From positions 14,824,001 to 14,888,000 of the forward strand of contig OV121092.1 in NCBI GenBank assembly GCA_921293015.1: a stretch of 64,000 bases of DNA, given 5' to 3'. The translations under genes and the position numbers were made by a program. Positions 1 to 11,400 of the stretch are shown piece by piece (position 1 is the stretch's first letter; the number at the start of each line of letters is the position of its first letter). Under the pieces are notes generated by a model. It saw nothing but the letters and a program-made list of their open reading frames with translations, was not told where the DNA came from and did not search any database. The stretch comes from Phorcus lineatus. Taxonomy: Eukaryota > Mollusca > Gastropoda > Trochida > Trochidae.

Positions 1-329
1 ATTGCGACCAGATTTATTTATTGATGCTAAATAATGTTTCCAATCATTGTTGGAAAGTAATCTGATCCACACAAAGTACAAAGACACAATTTAGATTGAA
101 AGGGGAACATTTAGAACTGATCAATATATTAAAGGTTACGTACATGGAGAGTTGGATTTGTCTCCGAGTCAGTGAATAGTGTTGAGAAGTAGGAAAATCT
201 CTTAACATATGACATAAATCCAAATCTCTACCATAAGTTTTGAGTGAGGATTCTTTCAAAACTTCACATCTCTTCACATTGGCATAATCCCCCTTCTAAT
301 AATGTCATTAAAATGTTCATTTTGCTCAG
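1..329. other. Left-edge non-coding stretch, probably intron
   Basis: I see no supported gene here. The next exon (330-569) starts after a TTTTGCTCAG acceptor and is open upstream only briefly, so this stretch is most simply the intron before it. The rest of that gene would lie outside the window. Confidence 0.4.
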
Positions 330-569
330 TCTTTACCTTGGTCTGTGGCTGCATAGACTGTTATTATTTAAACCATGCCATGACGCCATATGGTTGGCAA
401 CTATGTAGAGACATGTGTGACTCTCTGACCACCTGCTCATCGCCTGGGTACCAGGAAGAGGCGCTCACCTGTGTTCTCAGCAACAGGAGTTCAGGATTTG
501 GTAAAGGAGAGAGGAAGTGTAGAAACCTAACATCCAGGCGAGGGGACAGAGTTACCGTTTGCTCCACAG
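330..569 (+). CDS. Cys-rich extracellular module exon of the Ig-domain gene (partial gene)
   Basis: The exon is bounded by acceptor TTTTGCTCAG and donor CCACAG|GTAAGC. It is 240 bp, exactly 80 codons, phase 1 at both ends, so it can be shuffled like the Ig exons that follow. The translation is rich in cysteine (about nine Cys), with a YGWQLCRDMCDSLTTC stretch and N-glycosylation sequons NRS and NLT. This suggests a secreted, disulphide-bonded module, but I do not recognise the family. An in-frame ATG at 302 could instead make this a first exon with a weak signal peptide (CSFCSVFTLVCGC). I prefer the internal-exon reading because of the acceptor and matching phase. If so, the N-terminus lies left of the window. 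Confidence 0.55.
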
Positions 570-984
570 GTAAGCTTAAGCTTAATGTTAGTAAGTAAAG
601 GCCTACAAAAGCCTATATCCAATGTTATTAAGATTCCTTGGGATACTGAGTCTGGTATTATGTAATACATATTGTGTTGTGTGAGCAAATGCAATAAGCT
701 AGGCGACAGATAACCAAATGTCGAAAATACAATTCATTTAATTCGCTTATGATCTAAGGAATTAAATCAGTTAACTATTGTCACTGGCGTGGTTAAGGAC
801 ATAACCACTGAGAATTGGAATCGTGATTGGTAAAGTAAAATAAAGTTAGTGTACACCACAAACTTGAAAACGTCTCACGGTGTTCTTGATAAAAGTGATG
901 AGATATAAACTTTGTGTATTACATAGTTTGAAGGATCCCTCTAAATACTAAGAATTTAAACATAAACAATTCTTTCTATGACAG
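570..984. other. Intron between Cys-rich exon and Ig exon 1
   Basis: The stretch runs from GTAAGC to TATGACAG. It is AT-rich and I see no repeat or ORF in it. Confidence 0.5.
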
Positions 985-1251
985 AGAAGGCAGTCGAGTT
1001 TGTCCATCCCTTAGCCGACATCACGGTGAGAGTGAATGAGGACATTCACCTCGTGTGTGAGGTCAGCAAGTCCGATCTGAAGCCAGAGTGGACATTTAAT
1101 GGAGTGGTCATAGTGACAAGTCAGACAGTCACAATGATCTCGGATGGTAATGTTCACCAACTCCACATCACAACCTCAAGTCCTGATGATAAGGGTGTCT
1201 ATAAAGTTTCATTTGGTGAAGTGTTCAGTGAGGCTAACGTCCTTGTTGAGG
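985..1251 (+). CDS. Ig-like (I-set type) domain 1 exon
   Basis: The exon lies between acceptor TTTCTATGACAG and donor GTTGAGG|GTATGT. It is 267 bp (89 codons), phase 1-1, one domain per exon. It reads as an intracellular-titin/obscurin-like or I-set Ig fold: the B-strand cysteine in HLVCEVSK, the core tryptophan in KPEWTF, and the E-F corner DDKGVYKVSFG. The usual F-strand cysteine (YxC) is absent, with serine in its place, so the canonical intradomain disulphide cannot form. Domain 2 (1674-1943) has the same substitution and closely similar motifs, so the pair arose by duplication. The role is probably adhesion or recognition. The ligand is unknown. Confidence 0.75.
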
Positions 1252-1673
1252 GTATGTACTACTATATCTTTTCTCTGTCACCATTTTCATCGCTGATTCA
1301 TTTAGAAAATTTAGGATCATTTTTTTTCCATTCAAACTACAAAACTCTTCATTAATGATTTAATTTTTTACTCATGTGTGTTCGTCGTGTCTGATTGCCT
1401 TGCCATTTTTGCCACCTTCATACTTAGTTAAAGATTTTGACATTTTATGATGTCTTTAAAGATAAGGTTTTGTGTAAAATGTTTACCATACTGCCGCAAA
1501 CGGATGTCCATCTTTATGGTCGGTTTAAAAAGAGGTAACGATTTGGGTAAAATCACAACGACTAGTGTCATTAGTTGAATATCAAAAAGAGTTTTTACAG
1601 AGCTTTATGAAATTGTCTCCATGAACAAGAACAAGCGATCGTATGTACAAAAAAATCCTTGTTTCCATTTTAG
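1252..1673. other. Intron between the two Ig exons
   Basis: The intron is bounded by GTATGT and CCATTTTAG. I see nothing else in it. Confidence 0.55.
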
Positions 1674-1943
1674 ATGAGCCAATCGTTTTTTTTGTTCGCC
1701 CATTGACTGACGCCATGGTCAGAGAGAATGAGGACATATACCTTGAGTGCGAGGTTAGCAAGCCAGCTCTAAAGCCAAAGTGGACAGTGGATGAAGGGAC
1801 GTTAGCTGCCACGTCGTCGGTCATATACACTTCTGAGGGCAATGTCCACAAACTCCACATAAGGAATGCAGAGGAAATGGATACTGGGGTCTACAAGGTT
1901 TCATTTGGTGACCATTCCTGCGAAGCTAAGGTTGTTGTCTTTT
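1674..1943 (+). CDS. Ig-like (I-set type) domain 2 exon
   Basis: The exon lies between acceptor TTTCCATTTTAG and donor GTCTTTT|GTAAGT. It is 270 bp (90 codons), phase 1-1. It carries the same landmarks as domain 1: YLECEVSK, KPKWTV, and DTGVYKVSFGD, again without the F-strand cysteine. One extra Cys (DHSCEAK) lies on the last strand. The shared wording EVSK, GNVH.LHI and GVYKVSFG shows tandem duplication of one ancestral exon. Phase leads directly into the exon at 3307. Confidence 0.75.
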
Positions 1944-3306
1944 GTAAGTGCTTCTTGATATCAACTCTATCGCCATTAATTTACAGGTTACCGCGACTTT
2001 CTGTATGGTATTACAGCTATTTAATATATTAGATGTAAATCTTAACAATTGAACAAAAAAGTGAGTCCTTAATGTTAAGAAACCTAAACAGCTTTTAAAT
2101 TACAATATGATTATTAATAGTATTTAAAAGAAATATGCAACGATGTCACAAATAATGGATGATTTTTACGACTTTTCACGATCAGCTCATATGTTTTTTT
2201 TTAAATCTACATTTCTCTAGAATTTCTTTATCATGTGTCAGTAAACTTTGGTTGTCGATGTTACCCAGAGAACATTATTCGTTTATTTCATACTTATACC
2301 CTCTTTGTACCTATTTGGCATACAACAAATAATTAACGACTTAATGTACTGGTTAAATCAAGGATGAGTGACATATTGTATTGTTATAGACGAAGCAAAT
2401 TTTGCTCTTAACTATATCCCATTTCGTTTAATTCTGATATCTTTATCTTCGGAAAGTGAAAGGAAATGAGACAGTATTTACACATATATCATAATTTACT
2501 GGTTGATTCAAATACCATTCATATTTCTAGTCACAGATTTAAATAGTAATATAAATTGGTAATTGAAATTTAAACTCAACAACCTACATTAAAATGCTAT
2601 TTATTGCAAAACAATGTTTTTCAATCATAAGTAAGTTTTATAACGATAAAATGTTAGATTATCAAAATAAGCGAATTCATTTCTTTATCTAAGATTACCG
2701 CAATCTGTTTTCGCTTGATATTTGATAAATGTTTCTACGAATGGGCTACTGGGATTGAGTATTGAGACGTTTGTCCCTGTTATTATAACATATTTTGTAT
2801 TAATTCACGCGCTACTGCCCCTTTTAAACTCTTATCGCACGTGGGCGTATCCTCTTTACCTGTGAAATGCGTAAAGCAATTTCTTTCCCTTTTCGGCATG
2901 TTATCTGTTTAACATCGTTCTTGTATTGCCGTTTGTTTCGACCATTCTCTCTGCATGATAAATTTAGACATGCTGAAAACTATGCTATGTACGCTTATAC
3001 CAGATCGCAAGAAACGCATCGATTCGCATCGGTCAAAGGCGTTAACGTACCGGAGGGAGAATTCCCTGAAGATAAATTGTATTGACAAGATATCAATATT
3101 CGCAATGTTTCCTCTTGTTCAAACTGTTCAGAACGAGGCAATATCTTGTTTACTGATAGATGTTCTTTTACTCAGCTTTCTGTAGCTCTGACTATTTTCG
3201 TATATTTTAGTGTCAAATATCAAATGTAGTATCTATAGTGTCCCATTTCTTTGCTCGAAAGTATTTTCCTCAAACTATGATATTGTTAAAATGTATTTTC
3301 CCTTAG
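1944..3306. other. Intron, AT-rich, no recognised content
   Basis: About 1.36 kb between Ig domain 2 and the next exon. Short ORFs near 2867-3185 show no domain and no splice support. I see no clear mobile element. Confidence 0.5.
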
Positions 3307-3405
3307 CTGTGTCTGGAATCCAAGGCGGTAACCGTGAGCAGAGACCCAAATTCGACCTTGGATGCCCAGTTCTGCTGTCCAACAACTTGTATGGAATACT
3401 TGTAG
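3307..3405 (+). CDS. Membrane-proximal linker exon of the Ig gene
   Basis: Acceptor TTTTCCCTTAG and donor CTTGTAG|GTGAGA bound 99 bp (33 codons), phase 1-1, joining in frame to the Ig-2 exon. The peptide has a hydrophilic start (GIQGGNREQRPKFD) and a beta-like end (GCPVLLSNNLYGILV). I do not recognise a domain. The fixed phase means it can splice either to the transmembrane exon at 4141 or to the exon at 5607. Confidence 0.5.
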   Translation: MCLESKAVTVSRDPNSTLDAQFCCPTTCMEYL

Positions 3406-4140
3406 GTGAGAAATAGGGGGATGGAATGCCCCCTAAGTAATACATATGTGTTCCAAACTTAAGCCCTGTTTCCAATTACGATTTGCCTATTTATTCCATG
3501 ATGTTTTACAACCCTCCCTTTGTGAGTTTTAAAAGAAGCCAAAGAGATTGTCTTTTAACCAAGATTGTCCGCCCCAACACAATTTTGAATAGACAGATAA
3601 AGGGGACCAAATAAAATCATAATTGTGTTTCCATTAACCTGACCGGGCTTTAATTTTTCATGCGACTCTAAAGACGTTTTTTCGTATTTCACAGTTTATC
3701 ACCATATTCGTGTACATTCCTCATCACATTAAAAAATCTTGCTAAAACAACCCCTTTCATATACGCCTCGATATTGCCGTAAACAAAGTTGATATGGGAA
3801 AGTTCGTGATTGGAAATGAGCGTAAAGTTACCTTGACCGGCGTAATCTGTAACATTTTATTTCATTGGATTTGGAAATCTCACGGTCACTTCTGCTTCAA
3901 TCAGAACTGAGGAAACAGTACTTAAGCAATGTCAGTAGTTCTTATCCTCGCAGAAAGATTATGAGCAGACACGTTTCCAGGATTAAAGAGAAAATAAGAT
4001 ACGTTATCGAAAGTTTTATGTTTAAAGGAACATAAAATAATATTTTAAATGCATGCAGTAGGATTTTACTATTTTGAGATGCTCTGAATGGAGAACAAAA
4101 TCACTAATTATTGACATTGATGACTTGATACTTTGTTTAG

Positions 4141-4197
4141 TTTTACTATTTCCTTCCATTATTCTATTTATTTATGTCCGACAAAGAAAGAAATGGT
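4141..4197 (+). CDS. Transmembrane-segment exon of the Ig gene
   Basis: After acceptor CTTTGTTTAG there are 57 bp (19 codons) before GGT|GTAAGT, phase 1-1. Spliced in phase to the linker exon it encodes VLLFPSIILFIYVRQRKKW, a hydrophobic run followed by a basic stop-transfer cluster. This is what the single-pass segment of a type I membrane protein looks like. Together with the next exon it gives a short cytoplasmic tail. The hydrophobic core is short (about 12-14 residues), but the linker exon adds LYGILV in front of it. Confidence 0.5.
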
Positions 4198-4305
4198 GTA
4201 AGTGCATGTCGTACACGTTGTTTATGTAAAACAATTATGATGTACTGACATTTGAGTTTACATTCTTTTCTTCACATAATTGCAAATTCCAAACTTTTTA
4301 TTCAG

Positions 4306-4346
4306 TGCAACTTGAAGAAAACCCATTATATTCAGACAAAAACTGA
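4306..4346 (+). CDS. Terminal exon: short cytoplasmic tail with NPLY motif
   Basis: Acceptor AAACTTTTTATTCAG is followed, in the phase left by the transmembrane exon, by a 12-codon tail ending at TGA (344-346 of this kilobase). The tail reads QLEENPLYSDKN. NPxY is a known endocytic-adaptor and PTB-domain docking motif, so this would suit a receptor that is internalised or signals through an adaptor. The role is inferred from the motif only. An alternative 3' end of the gene may exist downstream (5607-6819). Confidence 0.45.
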
Positions 4347-5606
4347 TAAATTTTACAGCTGAAAATACATTGCTGAGTAACAATCATGATTCTTTACATG
4401 TAGATGTAAGTGTGTTTTTACAAATAGTTTTCTTAATTTGTTATGCTAATAATATAGTCATAGCTATACCAATGTTTTAAAAATTAACTAAGTAACATCA
4501 TGGTATAATTTTTATTTTTACAGAGAGATTTGGTTAGCAGCAATAATAAATGTGTTTTTTACTTCATATCATATATTCTTTAACCTCATATACAAACAAA
4601 ACGAGCAATTCAATCTAGTATGTTATTATAGCCTCGAAGGCTTTAAACACAGTATACGCTTCTTTTCCTTTTTGGCGTTTGTAGATCACTTGTTCTTTGA
4701 GTTTATGTCAAACATGATGAAAACTAAAAAAACTTTTGAAAGAACCAAAAGAAGAATGACGTATGTTCTTCGATATTAAAGGGGAGGTGGTACGTTTTTT
4801 GAAAGATTTATTTCATCACATTTTCAAACATAAGCGTTATGCCAAATCTATTTTCTTCTGTGGGTGTAAACATCTCATTACTCAATTAAATCATCCCTAG
4901 GCGTATAGAAAATAATCAAGTATCAAGCAATTACGACTGGAGGCCATTGTGTAAACACATTTCAATCATTTGTGGTAGGGAAATGTATTCGCATAGCCTA
5001 AGCTATCCTGGTACGTTCGTTTTAAAACTGCTTCTTTTTATTAAAAGACATGGTCTTTGGAAACATTTATTTTCGTATGGTGACATCACTTTATTTATCT
5101 AAATAACGTGCTTCTGCCCCTTTAAGGCAGTGAACTGAAACCTAATTCTCCCTAAATTTAGTTAAACCTTTACTTATTTAGTAAGCATTAGCAAAACCTG
5201 TATTTACAAGTGATGGGGTTTAATTTTTCAACTCTTACTTTCCATCTGTACATCTAACATACTAACATGCATGTTGAAAATCGCATTGTCACTTTTTGCG
5301 GTTGATTTTGAATCATTATTTCCAATCTAATGATCGTTGTTTCCTCGGAGTTTATCTCAACAAAAATACTAAAATATGCAACAACTCCTTTACATAGTTC
5401 CCTGAAAATGATGCGTCATGTTGCTATGAATGTTAGTGTTATAAAGTGTTATAAAGCAAATCTGTCTTTGTTTTGATTTCCATGCAAGAATAACATTATT
5501 CATTTGCACCTATCATATATTCTATTCTTTGCAATTGTGGCCTTCACACATGTCAAATGTATGACCAAATTTTATTAAATAAAGTCTGATTCTCTTTACA
5601 TACCAG
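4347..5606. other. 3' UTR and/or intron, no recognised gene
   Basis: AT-rich stretch. The ORF at 4552-4779 has no recognisable domain and no splice context. It would be 3' UTR of the short isoform and intron of a longer one. Confidence 0.4.
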
Positions 5607-5697
5607 CCATTCAACAAGTGGTTTATGTGGATAATCACATTGTCAACTGCATGTATCTTGACAACAATCTCAGAATTAAAAGTATAATGACCTATAA
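5607..5697 (+). CDS. Possible alternative 3' exon a (unknown beta-rich domain)
   Basis: Acceptor CTCTTTACATACCAG opens in phase 1, matching the donor phase of the linker exon at 3307-3405. The open frame (AIQQVVYVDNHIVNCMYLDN at the start) ends at a strong donor TATAA|GTAAGTAT, phase 2. The sequence alternates hydrophobic and polar residues like beta strands. I cannot name the family. It could be part of the Ig gene or of a separate + strand gene. Confidence 0.4.
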
Positions 5698-5764
5698 GTA
5701 AGTATAACTTTTTAAACTTTACTTTTGCAATTTATCTTAAAGACTAAATCAGTGATGTTATATA

Positions 5765-5796
5765 TGAATGAATGAATGAATGAATGAATGAATGAA
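5765..5796 (+). repeat. (TGAA)8 microsatellite
   Basis: Eight perfect TGAA units in the intron between the exons at 5607 and 5993. Confidence 0.95.
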
Positions 5797-5992
5797 ATTT
5801 GTGTAATGCGAGCCGTTGGCCTTTCACACGAGGATAGTAATCTCTTCATCATATAATGTCATTTTCATGGCTTTGAAAAGCAAAACTTATTCCTTCTTCT
5901 GCAGTGACCTATAGTTTACAAAATAATTTCATTTACAATACGCCAAAGTGAACTGCATATTGTTGACGTCATATGGTTGCGATACTGCCAAG

Positions 5993-6195
5993 AAATAGTC
6001 CTTTATTAGATAATTTTCTACACAATTTACGCGTCTCTGGAAAATTTGTTCACGTAAATGAGATTCCAAGTTCAGAAGCAAATATTGTAGTTAATGTATG
6101 GTTCTCTAAGAGTTTGAGAGTCAATGAATCACCTGCCAACGGCCTTAAAAAGGGGAGTAACTCTTATTACATTCTTACAAACCTGCGTTGTCATG
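5993..6195 (+). CDS. Possible alternative 3' exon b (unknown domain)
   Basis: The frame is open across about 200 bp and ends at donor TGTCATG|GTAAGG. A start at 5993 after GCCAAG joins in phase with the preceding exon, but that acceptor has a weak pyrimidine tract. An in-frame ATG at 973 of this kilobase (5973) is the other possible start. Motifs visible: SSEANIVVNVWFSKSLRVN and SNSYYILTNLRCHG. Composition is coding-like (balanced, two sequons, one Cys). Family unknown. Confidence 0.4.
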
Positions 6196-6688
6196 GTAAG
6201 GCTTGGCGATTGAACCGGTATTTTTAAACTTAACGGCGATTATTTGCGAAGGTGTGGGTGTTTCTTTTCTTTTTACAATATTGACATGCTTTAGCCAAAA
6301 CCAAAATCTTATGATATTAAACTCAAATTACCTTTCTGGACACTTTGAAAGTAAACATTAAAAGCAAATTACGACCCAAATTTCGAAAAAATAACATTAG
6401 GTGTTATGTTTTTTAAAATGAACTTAGTGGCTTGCAAGTTTTTTTTTAAATGATACGAAGTGTAAGGCCAGGCAAATATCAGCGTATCACTTGCCGGAAG
6501 GAGATCATTGTATCAGGACAGTATTTTCATGAATGATCGTTGACATTATCTGTACATTGAAAATGTTATCTATCCAACTGAATCCTTAAATTATCCTTGC
6601 TTGCTTTCAACTTTGTTACCGTTCTGCTTGTGTATACAGTGTCTCTGTTTGTAATGTTCTTGTTGCTTCTCTTACAACTCTAGGCAAG

Positions 6689-6819
6689 GGAATGTGAGAG
6701 TGAATAACAAAATAATAGTGTGGAGGACAGCCTCCTCTGTAAATTGTGGAAGACGACTTGAAAACTATGGAAACATCGACTTCGTTGTCTATTGCTTCAC
6801 AGGGATGACGCTCAAAAAG
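6689..6819 (+). CDS. Possible alternative 3' exon c (unknown domain)
   Basis: The exon ends at donor CTCAAAAAG|GTAAGG, phase 0. Two nearby acceptors exist (CTCTAG at 6683 and GCAAG at 6688). Only the second keeps the phase left by exon b. The peptide continues the beta-rich character: NVRVNNKIIVWRTASSVNC, then FVVYCFTGMTL. I do not recognise it and see no secure following exon before the GT/CT microsatellite. Confidence 0.4.
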
Positions 6820-6975
6820 GTAAGGAGACAACTTAAAATAAATCTCATTTACTATCCCGCAGAGTTTTGCATCAGATCTAACGATCAATAGTATTGAGTT
6901 CTGATATCTTTCCAATTGATGTTTTTGCAGACCCTTGTGTATTCGATGTAACTTCTGTCTCTGTCTCTGTGTCTC

Positions 6976-8726
<1,751 letters not shown>

Positions 8727-8861
8727 GTTACCATGTGTCCGCGATTTTGATAGTGATATATATTATGTGTTCGAGTTAAATATCAAACGAGAACGAAGAG
8801 TGTGATATTTCACTCGGACACATGATATAGCTCCATATCAAACTCGCGGACACATGGTGAC
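8727..8861. repeat. Nested inverted repeat (hairpin)
   Basis: Outer arms of 26 bp at 8727-8752 and 8836-8861 contain CCATGTGTCCGCGA and its complement with few mismatches. An inner pair (CGAGTTAAATATCA at about 8772 and TGATATTTCACTCG at about 8803) lies inside. The centre is GAGAACGAAGAG. This looks like a folded transposon end or a foldback MITE. No element body could be delimited. Confidence 0.7.
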
Positions 8862-10770
8862 GTATTTATCTCGACGTGGACCCTTTTTGTATGTTTAAAT
8901 ATGGCTTGAAAGATTGGATGGGTCAAAATGGCGACAGATCTTGTCAGTATAACTTTTTTATTTATAAATTTACAAAAATGATTTTTTCTATCACCGCATA
9001 AAAAGTATAGTCTAGTACCGTGCAACGGTGGCACTAGACGGAAAATGCGGATTAACATAATTAAATAAACATAACGAATGTTCCAGGGCTTATTTCATTT
9101 AATTTTGGTCACGTGACCTCATGTACGTGTTCCACCTTGGAAACGTTCGATTCGAAGCGGCGCTAAAATCTCCGTAGATTTCTGATTGTCATGGCCGACT
9201 GTCGTGAAAGGAGCGAGTTAGTTTGAAAGTGTCGGTCGCACAGAATTTGCAGGCATCACTGCATAACGCACTGGTTGGTTTGAATATGAATGAATATGAA
9301 TGAAGAGTCGGTGATGACCTCGAGTGATATGTGTATAGATTGGTTTTCTTATTCATCATTCCAATCTCCAGCTCGCTGATGGACAACACCGCTGCGAGCG
9401 AGTGAACAGACAGGCCGTGGGCAACGATTTTTATCGGCACCAACGTTTCTTATGGAGAAGGGCTTATATCTTATTCCAGCAGTGTGATTATAAGATATGA
9501 CTTTAATAAATGGGAAAATACACTGTGGGGGTAAAAGTAGGGTTCAACAAACCAGCGTAGTGTTGCCTTTGTTTACCTAACAGTGGGACAAGGGAGATAA
9601 CTCTTGTCAGTACGTCGTCTTTCGTTACTAGGGTTGCGCGTGTCCCAGTTTAACATAGAAAGATATACCTACGGCACGTGACCGCTATTGGCCAATCAGT
9701 AGCCGACGTTACTGTGCAAGTCGAGATAATAGTCAATGGATATCATATATGGATGCCCAGTTTGTCAGTTTGGTGTACAGCATCTACCATTTAATACCTT
9801 TTACTGGCATGTATTATCTTGTTACGGAAATGTCAAACGAGAAACAACAACAGTACAAATATCGATGTGAATATCATTCGTACCTCAGAATTATCGCGAG
9901 AATTTCGATCGTGTTCTTTACAAACACCCCACCACAGCAGATCATCCATATGGACCACCAGCTCGGGATCAGCTCGACACGACCAACCCCCTGGTATAGG
10001 GAAATAATCCTCTTTTAGATTTTAAGTAACTGGTTCGTTTTTTAATCAAACTATGTTTTAGATTTTCGATATTGAAAAATTGTGTCTCACAGAATTATAT
10101 GAAATCATTTATTTCAATATTATACATCTGTTATACATTGAATCAGCTTATCGAACATCTTTCTAAACATTCAAAATTTGTTGAACTTTATGTAATAATG
10201 ATAATGATAAATTACAGTAAATTATTCATATATCTATATAGGACTTTGTCACGTTGTGTCCCCTATAATTAATAAATCCTGAGTTCCTTTCTATTCCTTA
10301 GATATTTCTCAATATAACTATCAATCGTTCATGTTTTGTTCATGACATTCTTGAACATACTTATGTACTTTTTAAAAAGTTTACAGTAGCTAGTGTTATT
10401 GTAATTAATGATTTTATTCTGAAGCGTCCATCCATGAATCCTTTATTACTAAAAACCTGAACTACATCGTAAGTCATATGATAAAACCTGCTAAAGACGT
10501 CCACTATGAATGCAAAACCTCACTTAGACCTTGAAATTAACCAGATGATCATCAATCCAACGTATCTTAGCATGAATTTCAGTTATATGTCTATCAACTC
10601 ATTCCCCAAATAAAGCACTGACATTAGTTATCAAAAACATCGTAAGGTCCATTATATCGCTATGACCTATTTTCAATATCTAAGTCTTTCACTAAACAAC
10701 TGTCTACTTTTGAGCAGCATTCTCGAAATCAAATTACAAGCCTAAACAATATTGGCCAAATTAGCTTATA
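8862..10770. other. Non-coding stretch between the convergent genes
   Basis: Somewhat more GC-rich between 9070 and 9720 and possibly a degenerate mobile element. No coding or terminal-repeat structure is convincing. Short ORFs at 9749-10018 and 10072-10272 have no domain. Confidence 0.35.
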
Positions 10771-10860
10771 GTGAGTGAGTGAGTTGGGGTTTAACGTGCT
10801 TTGAACAATATTTCAGTTATTAAACACGTGGATGACAAGCATCCAAAAGAGAGTGGACAG
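10771..10860 (+). repeat. Truncated mollusc-type interspersed repeat end (GTGAGTGAGTGAG head)
   Basis: GTGAGTGAGTGAG is followed by TTGGGGTTTAACGTGCTTTGAACAATATTTCAG-like wording, which I know as a very common short-repeat end in abalone and other gastropod genomes. Only about 90 bp is present. Its complement-like tail recurs at 27310-27368 and 39348-39411. Confidence 0.6.
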
Positions 10861-11299
10861 ATAAGGGAGAAAGGGATCGAGAGGTTAAGGGAATATAAGT
10901 CCTACATTTCTACTGCTGAAATCCGATTATAGTACGCAGAAATCTTCCAAACGCTCGATAAAAAATGTTGCATCGATTTGTAAATGGTTTGATAGAAAGA
11001 CAGAAAGACAGATGGAAAAGCAGCGTCTGAACACGTCTTGCAATAGGATGATTCATGACCATTACAATTTCTTTGTTTTTACTGTACCACACCCGTTGCT
11101 CTACATTCAATTGTTTTAAATACGTATGTAGAGGAGCATGCGTTGCATTGACGTTTACGACGATAATGACGTTTCACTTGCGATTTCTACATGTTCAGAT
11201 TTTGTAGTTTCACATTTGTGTTCCCCCACGAGTCATTGCAAGTGAATTTAGTTTTCAATGTTGATGTAGAACACATTAAATTTCCCTTCGAGCAGTTAC

Positions 11300-11400
11300 C
11301 TGTCAGTAGACTAGTTACTATTCCAGTCAAGAAGAGGACTGAGGCACCGATTAACATAAAGAGTGTATAGGAGAGACTATAGAACCATTGCAGACCGGAT
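11300..11400 (-). CDS. SLC5A exon 14 (last helix; may extend to stop at 11187)
   Basis: Acceptor ATTTTGTTTCAG; joins exon 13 in phase. Encodes SGLQWFYSLSYTLFMLIGAS and a hydrophobic continuation to SLLTG. A good donor (ACAG|GTAACT) lies at 11299. If it is not used, the frame runs about 38 further residues to a stop at 11187. I found no downstream exon, so both ends stay possible. Confidence 0.85.
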
